Counted from the stretch's first letter, positions 1 through 4,699 are shown. The stretch is DNA of 5,524 nucleotides from Chloroflexota bacterium (GCA_003648085.1 QMOC01000211.1:1-5524); one strand, 5' to 3'. Notes: a model not told the origin generated them from the sequence alone. Made by a program: numbers and translations.

Positions 1-273
1 AGTACGCTCGTCGTCTGGCTCCAACAGAGCATCCACGGCCCGGTAGTGGCGCGCCCGCAGTTCGGTGACGATGGCGTGGTAGGTCTGGTCGTCACCGGAG
101 GCGGCTGTCCGTGCGCCTTCAATCAATGCGTCGGTCACGCCGCTCATCGCCGAGACAACCACGGCCAGGCGATCCCACTTCTGGGCCTGCTCCAGCACGA
201 TGTCGGCGGCCTGGGTGAACGCTTCCGGGCTACCGACCGAGGTGCCGCCGAATTTCATTACCAGTGTGGTCAT
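1..273 (-). CDS. Aspartokinase (aspartate kinase), N-terminal part; 3' end beyond window
   Basis: The first 91 codons are visible; the gene continues past position 1. Aspartokinase phosphorylates L-aspartate with ATP, the first step of the pathway to threonine, methionine, lysine and diaminopimelate, in the cytoplasm. What shows it: the protein opens MTTLVMKFGGTSVGS, whose KFGGTSVGS is the signature nucleotide-binding motif of the family (residues 7-15), followed by AVVVSAMSGVTDALI (about residues 36-50), the second conserved strand and loop. The start at 271-273 is chosen because AAGGAGGGGG, an excellent ribosome binding site, lies 5-6 nt upstream. The spacing after SAMSGVTD looks more like the LysC/ThrA/MetL class than the short alpha/beta-type Bacillus/actinobacterial aspartokinases, but the distinguishing regulatory ACT domains are outside the window, so no symbol is given. 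It is the third gene of the T-box-controlled operon, about 50 nt after the homoserine dehydrogenase. In E. coli ThrA these two activities are fused; here they are separate. Confidence 0.93.
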   Translation of the reverse strand, partial: MTTLVMKFGGTSVGSPEAFTQAADIVLEQAQKWDRLAVVVSAMSGVTDALIEGARTAASGDDQTYHAIVTELRARHYRAVDALLEPDDERT

Positions 274-281
274 TGTAACCC

Positions 282-288
282 CCTCCTT
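282..288 (-). promoter_or_regulatory. Ribosome binding site of aspartokinase
   Basis: On the minus strand AAGGAGG, extended by three further G, lies 8 nt before the ATG at 271-273. It is a near-perfect complement of the 16S 3' end, stronger than the sites of the other genes in the window, and it follows directly after the heptad repeat. It fixes the aspartokinase start. Confidence 0.85.
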
Positions 289-323
289 ATGCGTGTTGCG
301 TAATGCGTGAAACGTGATGTGTG
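289..323 (-). repeat. Degenerate heptamer tandem repeat (five 7-bp units)
   Basis: On the minus strand the gap between the hom stop codon and the aspartokinase ribosome binding site is filled by five consecutive 7-mers: CACACAT, CACGTTT, CACGCAT, TACGCAA, CACGCAT. The array begins on the base after the hom stop codon and ends where AAGGAGG begins, so the whole intercistronic spacer is repeat plus ribosome binding site. No function is evident. It resembles the short tandem heptamers that many large GC-rich and filamentous bacterial genomes scatter through intergenic DNA. Confidence 0.7.
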
Positions 324-1394
324 CTACGTGGTAGCCGAGAGATTGATGACGTCGCCCAGCACGCCCGCAGCCGTGACCTCCGGGCCGGCGCCGGGGCCGG
401 AGATGACCAGCGGTATCTCGGCGTAGCGGGCGGTGTGAAAGGCGATGTAGTTCGCGGGGCCGCGCAGCGCACCCAATGGGCTATCCTGGGGCACGGCCAC
501 CAATCCCACTTCACCCCCATCCGGGCCGACGCGGGCCACGTAGCGCAAGGTCCGTCCTCCGGCCTGCGCTTCGGCGACGCGAGAGGCGTACTCCTCGTCC
601 AGTGTGGGCGTGGCAGCCATAAACTCTTCTGTAGAAACACCGGCCAGCGATTCGGGATACAGCGGTTCGACGCTCAGGTCGGCCATCTCCAGCGGCCAGC
701 CGGCGGTGCGGGCCAGGATGAGCGCTTTGCGGGCCACGTCCCGTCCGCTCAGGTCCTCTCGGGGGTCGGGCTCGGTGTAGCCCAGCGAGCGGGCCTGGGA
801 GACGGCAACGGAATATGGCACCCCGCGCTCCAGTTCGGCGCACAGGTAGCCCAACGTCCCACTCAGGCAGCCCTCAATCGCCGTGACCCGGTCGCCCGTG
901 TCGAGCAGGTAGCGCAGTGTGGCGATGACGGGCAGTCCGGCCCCTACGGTAACCTCGTAGCGCAGGTGGGGGTGCTCGAAGAACTCCCTCGCTTCGGCCC
1001 AGGGGCCGCTGAGCGGGATTTTGTTGGCCAGGACGACGGAGCAGCCGGCGTCCAGCGCGGCCCGCAGCGTGGGCTCCGTCTGGGGGGATGCGGTCACGTC
1101 CACCAGGACGGCGCCCGCTCGCAGCGCATTGCCCACCTCGCTCAAGGGACGAATCCCCGGCAGAGCGTCCAGCAGGTTGCCGTCCGTTGTGGCCTGTAGT
1201 GCGGCCCGCAGGGTTTCTTCGGGCAGGCCGTCGGGGTTGAGCAGCAGCCCGCTTACGTCGGCCAGGGCGATTGGGATGAGCCGGAGCCCGGTTCGGGAGG
1301 CCAGCACATCGCGGGTGTCCAAAATCTGTCGCAAGAGCGACCGCCCTACATTACCCAATCCAAGAAAGATAACGTAAGCCTTTTTCACATCCAT
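324..1394 (-). CDS. hom: Homoserine dehydrogenase, short form without ACT domain
   Basis: The 356-residue enzyme reduces aspartate 4-semialdehyde to homoserine with NAD(P)H, the branch-point step toward threonine and methionine. Visible motifs: dinucleotide-binding GLGNVG (12-17); VDVTAS (98-103) and ANKIPL (123-128, with the conserved catalytic-type lysine K125); YEVTVGAGLPVI (146-157), the dimer/substrate strand; and GYTEPDPREDLSGRDVARK (205-223), containing the substrate-binding E208 and the acidic/lysine residues D214, D219 and K223 known from yeast Hom6. It ends soon after GPGAGPEVTAAGVLGD (333-348). Typical monofunctional bacterial Hom proteins are about 430 residues with a C-terminal ACT domain; that domain is absent, as in yeast Hom6 and the C-terminal half of ThrA/MetL. 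The frame is open upstream to 1601, but this start is preferred: GGAG lies 8 nt before the ATG, the upstream extension is arginine-rich nonsense, and the ATG overlaps the end of the Nudix gene by 10 bp. Confidence 0.95.
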   Translation of the reverse strand: MDVKKAYVIFLGLGNVGRSLLRQILDTRDVLASRTGLRLIPIALADVSGLLLNPDGLPEETLRAALQATTDGNLLDALPGIRPLSEVGNALRAGAVLVDVTASPQTEPTLRAALDAGCSVVLANKIPLSGPWAEAREFFEHPHLRYEVTVGAGLPVIATLRYLLDTGDRVTAIEGCLSGTLGYLCAELERGVPYSVAVSQARSLGYTEPDPREDLSGRDVARKALILARTAGWPLEMADLSVEPLYPESLAGVSTEEFMAATPTLDEEYASRVAEAQAGGRTLRYVARVGPDGGEVGLVAVPQDSPLGALRGPANYIAFHTARYAEIPLVISGPGAGPEVTAAGVLGDVINLSATT

Positions 1395-1864
1395 GCTTTC
1401 ATCTCCGTGAAAATAGTGCCGCTCTGTAGATCGGATGGTGGGAGCACCTGGTAGTCCCCCCGCAACACGCGAACGGCAATGCGCAGCGATTGAGGCTCGA
1501 CAGGCTCCTCCAGCGCCGCCAGTTCTTCCAGCGAGAAGCAGGCGGCGGCGGCGTTCTCGACCCCGTCGGCGACCGGTTCTTCCTCGGTGGCGGCCCGGCA
1601 CAGGAAAATGATGAACACGTGAGCGGGCGGTGGGGCCGCTATGCTGGTCAGCCCTATCAGACCCACGACTTCCACCTCAATGCCGGTCTCCTCTCGCAGT
1701 TCACGGCGGATCGTCTCGTCCACCGTCTCGCCCGGCTCGGCGAGGCCGGCCGGCACAACCCACTGCCCGGCAAAAGGGTGGTAGGTCTGACGGACGAAAA
1801 GCACACGGCCATCGCGCACGACGGCAGCGCCGACGGCGACCCGGGGGTATTCAACTTGCTCCAT
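1385..1864 (-). CDS. Nudix hydrolase, first gene of the threonine-type operon
   Basis: A 159-residue protein of the Nudix superfamily, which hydrolyses nucleoside diphosphates linked to another group (for example ADP-ribose, NADH or oxidised nucleotides) with Mg2+. The complete Nudix box G-x5-E-x7-REUxEExGU is present at residues 40-62, starting GLAEPGE and ending RELREETGI, with all metal-binding glutamates intact. It sits after a typical N-terminal strand pair (VAVGAAVVRDGRVLFVRQ). Length and the FAGQWVVPAG lead-in resemble ADP-ribose/NADH-pyrophosphatase-like members, but the substrate cannot be told from sequence. The start at 1864 is preferred over an in-frame ATG at 1876, because GGGAGG lies 4 nt before the former and overlaps the latter. 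Its stop overlaps the hom start by 10 bp, suggesting translational coupling. It follows the T-box terminator by about 20 nt, so it is under the same control as hom and aspartokinase. Its role in that pathway is unknown. Confidence 0.93.
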   Translation of the reverse strand: MEQVEYPRVAVGAAVVRDGRVLFVRQTYHPFAGQWVVPAGLAEPGETVDETIRRELREETGIEVEVVGLIGLTSIAAPPPAHVFIIFLCRAATEEEPVADGVENAAAACFSLEELAALEEPVEPQSLRIAVRVLRGDYQVLPPSDLQSGTIFTEMKAWM

Positions 1865-1885
1865 TGCACCTCCCATCTGGCATAA

Positions 1886-1917
1886 CGAAAACCCCCACGC
1901 CCTGGGGCGCGGGGGTT
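1886..1917 (-). terminator. T-box leader terminator (competes with the antiterminator)
   Basis: On the minus strand, AACCCCCGCGCC, a four-base CCAG loop and GGCGTGGGGGTT form a 12-bp stem (one G-U wobble in RNA), followed by TTCG, so the stem end plus next bases give a four-U run. The wobble means the plus strand has an A-C mismatch, and the plus strand lacks a T run, so it reads as a minus-strand terminator. The CCCCCGCGCC arm can alternatively pair with GGG and ACGTGGG around the T-box bulge to form the antiterminator. It ends about 20 nt before the Nudix start codon, the classic attenuation layout. Confidence 0.88.
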
Positions 1918-1923
1918 ATCCCA

Positions 1924-1937
1924 CGTGGTTCCACCCA
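1924..1937 (-). promoter_or_regulatory. T-box sequence (antiterminator bulge)
   Basis: Minus-strand TGGGTGGAACCACG matches the family consensus AGGGTGGNACCGCG at all but two of its fixed positions. The tRNA acceptor-end pairing site UGGN is UGGA (plus 1930-1933), predicting a discriminator base U on the effector tRNA. The A in ACCACG, where G is usual, would give an A-C mismatch in the upper antiterminator helix. Confidence 0.88.
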
Positions 1938-1948
1938 AGTTCCACAGC

Positions 1949-1986
1949 GAATTAAGAAATCAACGAAGAATTAGGAAATCAACGAA
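1949..1986. repeat. 19-bp tandem duplication inside the T-box leader
   Basis: Positions 1949-1967 and 1968-1986 are adjacent direct copies of a 19-mer beginning GAATTA and ending CAACGAA, differing only at A1955 versus G1974. The AT-rich repeat contrasts with the GC-rich leader around it. It lies just 5' of the T-box antiterminator in the transcript, so it would be a linker that changes the distance between Stem I and the antiterminator. Confidence 0.85.
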
Positions 1987-2040
1987 TAACGGATCGTTGT
2001 GGCACTCTGCGGCGATAACGGGCCGTCCCGTGGCCCCATA

Positions 2041-2110
2041 CTCTCGCACCCTTTCGCGAACTTTCGCGCTCTTTCGCGCCCTTTCGCGAACTTTCGCGCT
2101 CTTTCGTGGT
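2041..2110. repeat. 10-bp tandem repeat array with 30-bp super-period inside the T-box leader
   Basis: Seven consecutive 10-mers. Five share CTTTCGCG followed by AA, CT, CC, AA, CT (2051-2100), and the flanking units are degenerate: CTCTCGCACC at 2041 and CTTTCGTGGT at 2101. The order of the variable last two bases repeats every three units, so 2051-2080 and 2081-2110 are near copies, suggesting a 30-bp duplication of an older 10-bp array. In the transcript each unit reads NNCGCGAAAG. Adjacent units can form short hairpins such as CGCGA-AAGT-TCGCG or GCGC-GAAAGA-GCGC, so several mutually exclusive folds exist. It occupies the place of T-box Stems II/III. Confidence 0.9.
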
Positions 2111-2252
2111 ACGATTTGAGGGGCCCACTCACGGGGGGTTTTCCCGCCTGTCCGGTCGAGGGGGCTTCCAGCCTGTGACCCCCTCTCTCTTGGACCTTCA
2201 CCGGGCGGTACTCGTCCCGGTCAACGCTTTGGTACGCTCAATTGTGGGCGCG

Positions 2253-2281
2253 ATTATACCACTCTAATCGGGATTTGGCAA
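2253..2281 (-). promoter_or_regulatory. Sigma70-type promoter of the T-box operon
   Basis: Minus strand: -35 TTGCCA (2281-2276, five of six consensus bases), 17-bp spacer, -10 TATAAT (2258-2253, perfect), preceded by TG one base away (extended -10). The predicted start is near A2245, which places the T-box Stem I about 20 nt into the transcript, as expected for this riboswitch class. A short AT-rich stretch (TTAATCAATA on the minus strand) lies upstream of the -35. Confidence 0.85.
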
Positions 2282-2345
2282 GGTAGGAAGAGGTATTGAT
2301 TAAGAGGCCAGCGGATCGTGCCCGCCGGCCCTAAACGCACGGAGA

Positions 2346-2367
2346 GCCGGGGTTGTCATGCCCCGGC
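2346..2367. repeat. GC-rich inverted repeat (hairpin)
   Basis: GCCGGGG and CCCCGGC form a perfect 7-bp stem around an 8-nt loop TTGTCATG. Neither strand has a T run after the stem, so it is not a convincing intrinsic terminator. It lies about 65 bp upstream of the T-box operon promoter -35. Function unknown. Confidence 0.6.
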
Positions 2368-2455
2368 CCTCACCAAAAGGAGGAGAAGAAGAGAAACCGC
2401 CCCTGACTCTGCCCACATAATATCATATCTCGCTTCGCAGGACTTGACGCCAGCC

Positions 2456-2503
2456 CTACGCCAACTCTACGTTTGCCCTACGCTTGTTCTACGCCGGTCG
2501 TAG
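2456..2503. repeat. Phased CTACG direct repeat, 11-bp period
   Basis: CTACG occurs at 2456, 2467, 2478 and 2489, exactly 11 bp apart. A degenerate fifth copy (TGACG, 2445-2449) keeps the phase and an inverted CGTAG sits at 2499-2503. The bases between copies are not conserved. One-turn spacing puts every CTACG on the same face of the helix, as in arrays bound cooperatively by a DNA-binding protein. It is next to the kinase terminator and about 175 bp upstream of the T-box operon -35. Confidence 0.65.
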
Positions 2504-2540
2504 AAATGCAAAGGGTGCCCCTGACCTGATAGGGCACCCT
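2503..2540 (-). terminator. Intrinsic terminator after the histidine kinase gene
   Basis: AGGGTGCCC (2512-2520) and GGGCACCCT (2532-2540) form a perfect 9-bp stem with an 11-nt loop. In the minus-strand transcript the stem is followed by TTGCATTTCTA, a broken U-rich tract, so it is a moderate terminator. It lies about 30 nt after the kinase stop codon. Confidence 0.75.
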
Positions 2541-2570
2541 GCCGCGGTGCACTCGTTGATCATCCCTGCG

Positions 2571-4502
2571 TCAATCCTCAAAGGCAGGCAACACGAAAGT
2601 AAAGACACTGCCCACTCCGGGCCGGCTCTCAACCCACACCCGCCCGTTATGCTTTTCAATCACCGACTTAACAATCGCCAATCCCAATCCAGTACCTCTG
2701 ATGTCTGCCGTCTCGTCCGACTCCACGCGATAGAACCTGTCGAAGATGTAGGGCTGTTGAGCCAGAGGTATACCGATGCCGTTATCGGCCACCCGGACGA
2801 CAACGTGTCCGTCCTCCTCAGTCGCCTCCACGGCAATCCAGCCACCCTCATGAGTATACTTGATCGCGTTGTCAATCAGGTTGTCCACCACCTGGCGCAG
2901 GCGACGAGGATTGCCCAGCACGAGGGGCAGTGCATCGGGGGGTTGCCAGCGTAGGTCCTGCTTCTTCTCCTCGGCCAGCGGTTGGAATTCCCTAATCGCT
3001 TTCTCAATAACCTCCCGCAAATCGCACGGCGACATCTCAAGATCCAATCCAGCCTCAATGCGACCGATGTCGAGGAGGTCGCTAATCAAATCGGTAATGG
3101 TCTGCATGCTCTCCTGTACGCGGCTGATGAATTCACGCTGTAGTTCATTGACCGGTCCCACGCGCGGCAGCAATTCGACATAGCCCAAGATAGTGGTCAA
3201 CGGCGTGCGCAAATCGTGAGAGACAGTAGACACAAACTCCGACTTGATGCGGTCCAATTCCTTCAGGTGCGTGATGTCCTGCATCACCAACACCCGGCCA
3301 ACCCCTTCGATAGGTGTGAGTTGCGCGTTGAAGGTTCGCCCGTCTTCCAGGGATACCTCACCGTGCTTTGCCCGCCCAGTCTCACGCACCTGGACGAACA
3401 TTTCGCGCAGGATCGGATGAGGGATGACCTCATCAACAGAGCAGTGTGACAGGTCAGCCTCCCCCAGGCCCAGCGCGGCGCGGGCCGCCGTGTTGCACAA
3501 TAGGATAGTGTTCTCCTCGTCAACGACGATGATCGCCTCCTGGGCCTCCCGCAGGATCGCCTCCAACTTGGCCCGCTCGACCTCCACTGCCTCGAAGAGG
3601 CGCGCATTCTCGATGGCAATGGCTGCGTAATCCGCCAGGGCTGAAAGCAGGTGTATATCGCGCTCTGAAAATGGACGTTCCGATTCGCGATTGGCCACCC
3701 CCAGGACACCGATAACCCCACGCTCGGGAACCCGCAGCGGCACGTAGAGCAGTGCCTTGACCAGATAGCCGGTAGCAACCTTGGCACGTTCGCCGGTCAG
3801 GAACACAGGCCGATCCATCCTAATTGCTCGTCCGGCGGTGCTGTCGTCCACAGGCACGCGCAGGTTTCGCGCCACTTTTGCATCCACGTCCTTAGCCGCG
3901 CGCAGGTAGAGTTCCCCACTTTCGCTATCGAGCAACAGGAGCATGCCCTCCTCAGCACTCGCCAGATATACCGCCGCCTCAACGACACGATTAAGCACAC
4001 GATTCAGATCCAGCAGCGATGTGACCGACCGTCCAATGGCGTAGATAGCGTTCAGTTCTTGGAGTTGGCGCTGCAGTTGCTGATTGGCTTCCAGCAGTTG
4101 CTGCATGAGTTGATCCCGCTCCTCACGCAGTCTGGCGGCGGCAAGGGCGCGCCGGATCGCCTCCTGCATTTCCTGAAGACTGAAAGGCTTAATGACATAG
4201 TCGCGTACCCCCAGCCGGAAAGCCTCCACCACCAACTCAGCAGAGTCCTGGATGGTAAGAAAAATAACCGGGATGTCCACATTCCGCTGTCGCAGCGCCC
4301 GCAACACTTCAAGCCCGTCCATCTTTGGCAACTGCATATCCAGGATGATGAGATCGGGCTGCTCCTGCAAGGCCAGCCGAAGCCCCTCCTCCCCATCCAG
4401 GGCCGCAATGGGCCGATAGCCGCTCGGTTCAAGCACCAGTTCGGCCAGCAGTTGCTGAGTTTCGGTGCTATCGTCTATGACCAAGACACGTCGCTGTGCC
4501 AT
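2571..4502 (-). CDS. Cytoplasmic hybrid sensor histidine kinase: REC-GAF-PAS-HisKA-HATPase
   Basis: The 643 residues show five modules and no membrane segment or signal peptide. Receiver domain (about 4-118): acidic pair D10/D11, phosphoacceptor D55 in LIILDMQLPKMDG, T83 and K105. A heptad-rich helix follows (about 120-155). GAF domain (about 155-303) ends in LADYAAIAIENARLFEA. PAS-like domain (about 312-412) contains AIIVVDEENTILLCNTAARAALG. HisKA has phosphoacceptor H429 in SHDLRTPL. HATPase_c shows N-box NLIDNAIKYT (541-550), G1 DNGIG (573-577), F-box FDRFYR and G2 GTGLGLAI (603-610). All catalytic residues are present. An N-terminal receiver usually means the kinase is itself addressed by another histidine kinase, or feeds back on itself. 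No response regulator, phosphotransfer protein or partner kinase is in the window. The start at 4502 is the first residue of a canonical receiver; the nearest GGAG is 12 nt upstream, so the ribosome binding site is weak. It has its own promoter and terminator, so it is probably a single-gene unit. Confidence 0.95.
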   Translation of the reverse strand: MAQRRVLVIDDSTETQQLLAELVLEPSGYRPIAALDGEEGLRLALQEQPDLIILDMQLPKMDGLEVLRALRQRNVDIPVIFLTIQDSAELVVEAFRLGVRDYVIKPFSLQEMQEAIRRALAAARLREERDQLMQQLLEANQQLQRQLQELNAIYAIGRSVTSLLDLNRVLNRVVEAAVYLASAEEGMLLLLDSESGELYLRAAKDVDAKVARNLRVPVDDSTAGRAIRMDRPVFLTGERAKVATGYLVKALLYVPLRVPERGVIGVLGVANRESERPFSERDIHLLSALADYAAIAIENARLFEAVEVERAKLEAILREAQEAIIVVDEENTILLCNTAARAALGLGEADLSHCSVDEVIPHPILREMFVQVRETGRAKHGEVSLEDGRTFNAQLTPIEGVGRVLVMQDITHLKELDRIKSEFVSTVSHDLRTPLTTILGYVELLPRVGPVNELQREFISRVQESMQTITDLISDLLDIGRIEAGLDLEMSPCDLREVIEKAIREFQPLAEEKKQDLRWQPPDALPLVLGNPRRLRQVVDNLIDNAIKYTHEGGWIAVEATEEDGHVVVRVADNGIGIPLAQQPYIFDRFYRVESDETADIRGTGLGLAIVKSVIEKHNGRVWVESRPGVGSVFTFVLPAFED

Positions 4503-4531
4503 AATGCTTTTCTACTCCGCAACTTGACTAG

Positions 4532-4544
4532 TTTGCAGTGCAAA
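4532..4544. promoter_or_regulatory. Palindrome TTTGCAGTGCAAA in the kinase 5' UTR
   Basis: A perfect 13-bp palindrome with a central G, about 30 bp upstream of the kinase start and downstream of its predicted promoter. An overlapping GTGCAAAGCAC (4538-4548) could instead form a 4-bp hairpin. It shares the TTGCA core with the two direct repeats at 4683-4699, so it might be an operator half of the same system, but this is conjecture. Confidence 0.4.
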
Positions 4545-4548
4545 GCAC

Positions 4549-4628
4549 GATGGAGGCCCCGATTTATCGGGGATCTCCCGATGGAGGCCCCGATTTATCG
4601 GGGATCTCCCGGCTGAAGCCGGGCCTCC
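4549..4628. repeat. REP/MITE-like palindromic element with exact 31-bp tandem duplication
   Basis: Positions 4549-4579 and 4580-4610 are identical 31-bp units beginning GATGGAGG and ending ATCTCCC, each holding the hairpin CCCCGA-TTTA-TCGGGG. The second unit runs into CCCGGC-TGAA-GCCGGG (4608-4623). The left edge GGAGGCCC (4552-4559) is the exact reverse complement of the right edge GGGCCTCC (4621-4628). The ancestral element thus reads as terminal inverted repeats enclosing two hairpins, a cloverleaf-like fold of the kind seen in dispersed REP/REPIN or miniature elements; here the first hairpin unit is duplicated. No transposase is present. It lies between the predicted kinase promoter and start codon, so it should be transcribed in the 5' UTR. 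Confidence 0.85.
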
Positions 4629-4652
4629 GACCCCGCTTTTCACCGAGAACTA

Positions 4653-4681
4653 ACTATACACGGACCGGCGCCGTAAGTCAA
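4653..4681 (-). promoter_or_regulatory. Sigma70-type promoter of the histidine kinase gene
   Basis: Minus strand: -35 TTGACT (4681-4676, five of six), 17-bp spacer, -10 TATAGT (4658-4653, five of six). The predicted start is near 4646, giving a 5' UTR of about 145 nt that contains the REP-like element. It lies between the stop of the acyltransferase gene and the kinase. Confidence 0.75.
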
Positions 4682-4682
4682 C

Positions 4683-4699
4683 TGCAATAAGGTGCAATA
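4683..4699 (-). promoter_or_regulatory. Paired TATTGCA direct repeats abutting the kinase promoter -35
   Basis: On the minus strand TATTGCA occurs at 4699-4693 and again at 4689-4683, a 10-bp period, one base upstream of the -35 box. Same-face spacing next to a -35 is the usual geometry of an activator that contacts the polymerase. The binding protein is unknown, and two 7-bp copies could be chance. Confidence 0.45.

Larger units (their letters stand above)
1886..2245 (-). promoter_or_regulatory. T-box riboswitch leader (probably tRNA-Thr responsive) of the nudix-hom-aspartokinase operon
   Basis: Minus-strand landmarks occur in the canonical T-box order. AGTA (2212-2209) on the 5' side of the specifier loop is followed by AGAGAG (2190-2185). 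Next is an apical helix of GAGGGGG with CCCCCTC enclosing a GGCTGGAAG distal loop. The 3' side of the specifier loop reads GAA (2143-2141) then AACCCC. TTGA (2224-2221) can pair with TCAA (2119-2116) to close Stem I. The 14-nt T-box TGGGTGGAACCACG is at 1937-1924, followed by the terminator at 1890-1917. Established mechanism: uncharged tRNA pairs its anticodon with the specifier and its NCCA end with UGGN in the T-box, stabilising an antiterminator over the terminator. UGGA here would fit a tRNA with U at position 73. ACC (2139-2137, Thr) is the specifier that fits the downstream genes; AAC sits one base earlier. The segment usually holding Stems II/III is replaced by tandem repeats. Fine secondary structure is hand-drawn. 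Confidence 0.9.
2282..2510. other. Gene-free intergenic region between kinase terminator and T-box promoter
   Basis: No credible gene is seen. Short open frames here have no convincing start signal and no recognisable protein. A purine-rich AAAAGGAGGAGAAG near 2380 looks like a ribosome binding site but has no ATG or GTG at a useful distance. The region holds a GC hairpin (2346-2367) and a phased CTACG repeat (2456-2503), listed separately. Confidence 0.6.

Noticed and set aside
46..303. Plus-strand open frames opposite aspartokinase, hom, the kinase and the acyltransferase
   Set aside because: They are antisense shadows of strongly supported minus-strand genes, common at high GC, with no family motifs.
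1395..1601. N-terminal extension of homoserine dehydrogenase to 1601
   Set aside because: The extension is an arginine-rich shadow of the Nudix gene. The ATG at 1394 has a ribosome binding site and begins directly before the dinucleotide-binding fold.
1890..1917. The same hairpin as a plus-strand terminator
   Set aside because: On the plus strand the stem has an A-C mismatch and no T run after it, while the minus strand has a G-U wobble and U run and lies exactly where a T-box terminator belongs.
2041..2110. Possible CRISPR array or coding repeat in the CTTTCGCG units
   Set aside because: The period is 10 bp with no spacers, so it is not CRISPR. The plus-strand frame through it is only an effect of a repetitive sequence without stops and lies inside the minus-strand T-box leader.
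2417..2427. AT-rich TATGATATTATG on the minus strand as a -10 region
   Set aside because: At 16-18 bp upstream there is no hexamer close to TTGACA (AAGTCC or GCGTCA at best), and no gene starts downstream before the T-box promoter.
2444..2472. Plus-strand TTGACG as a -35 box
   Set aside because: With 17 bp spacing the -10 would be CTACGT, a poor match, and no plus-strand gene or recognisable RNA follows.
2318..2503. Small plus-strand open frame starting near the hairpin, 61 residues
   Set aside because: It begins at a non-ATG start with no ribosome binding site, is arginine-rich and featureless, and runs through the hairpin and the CTACG repeat.
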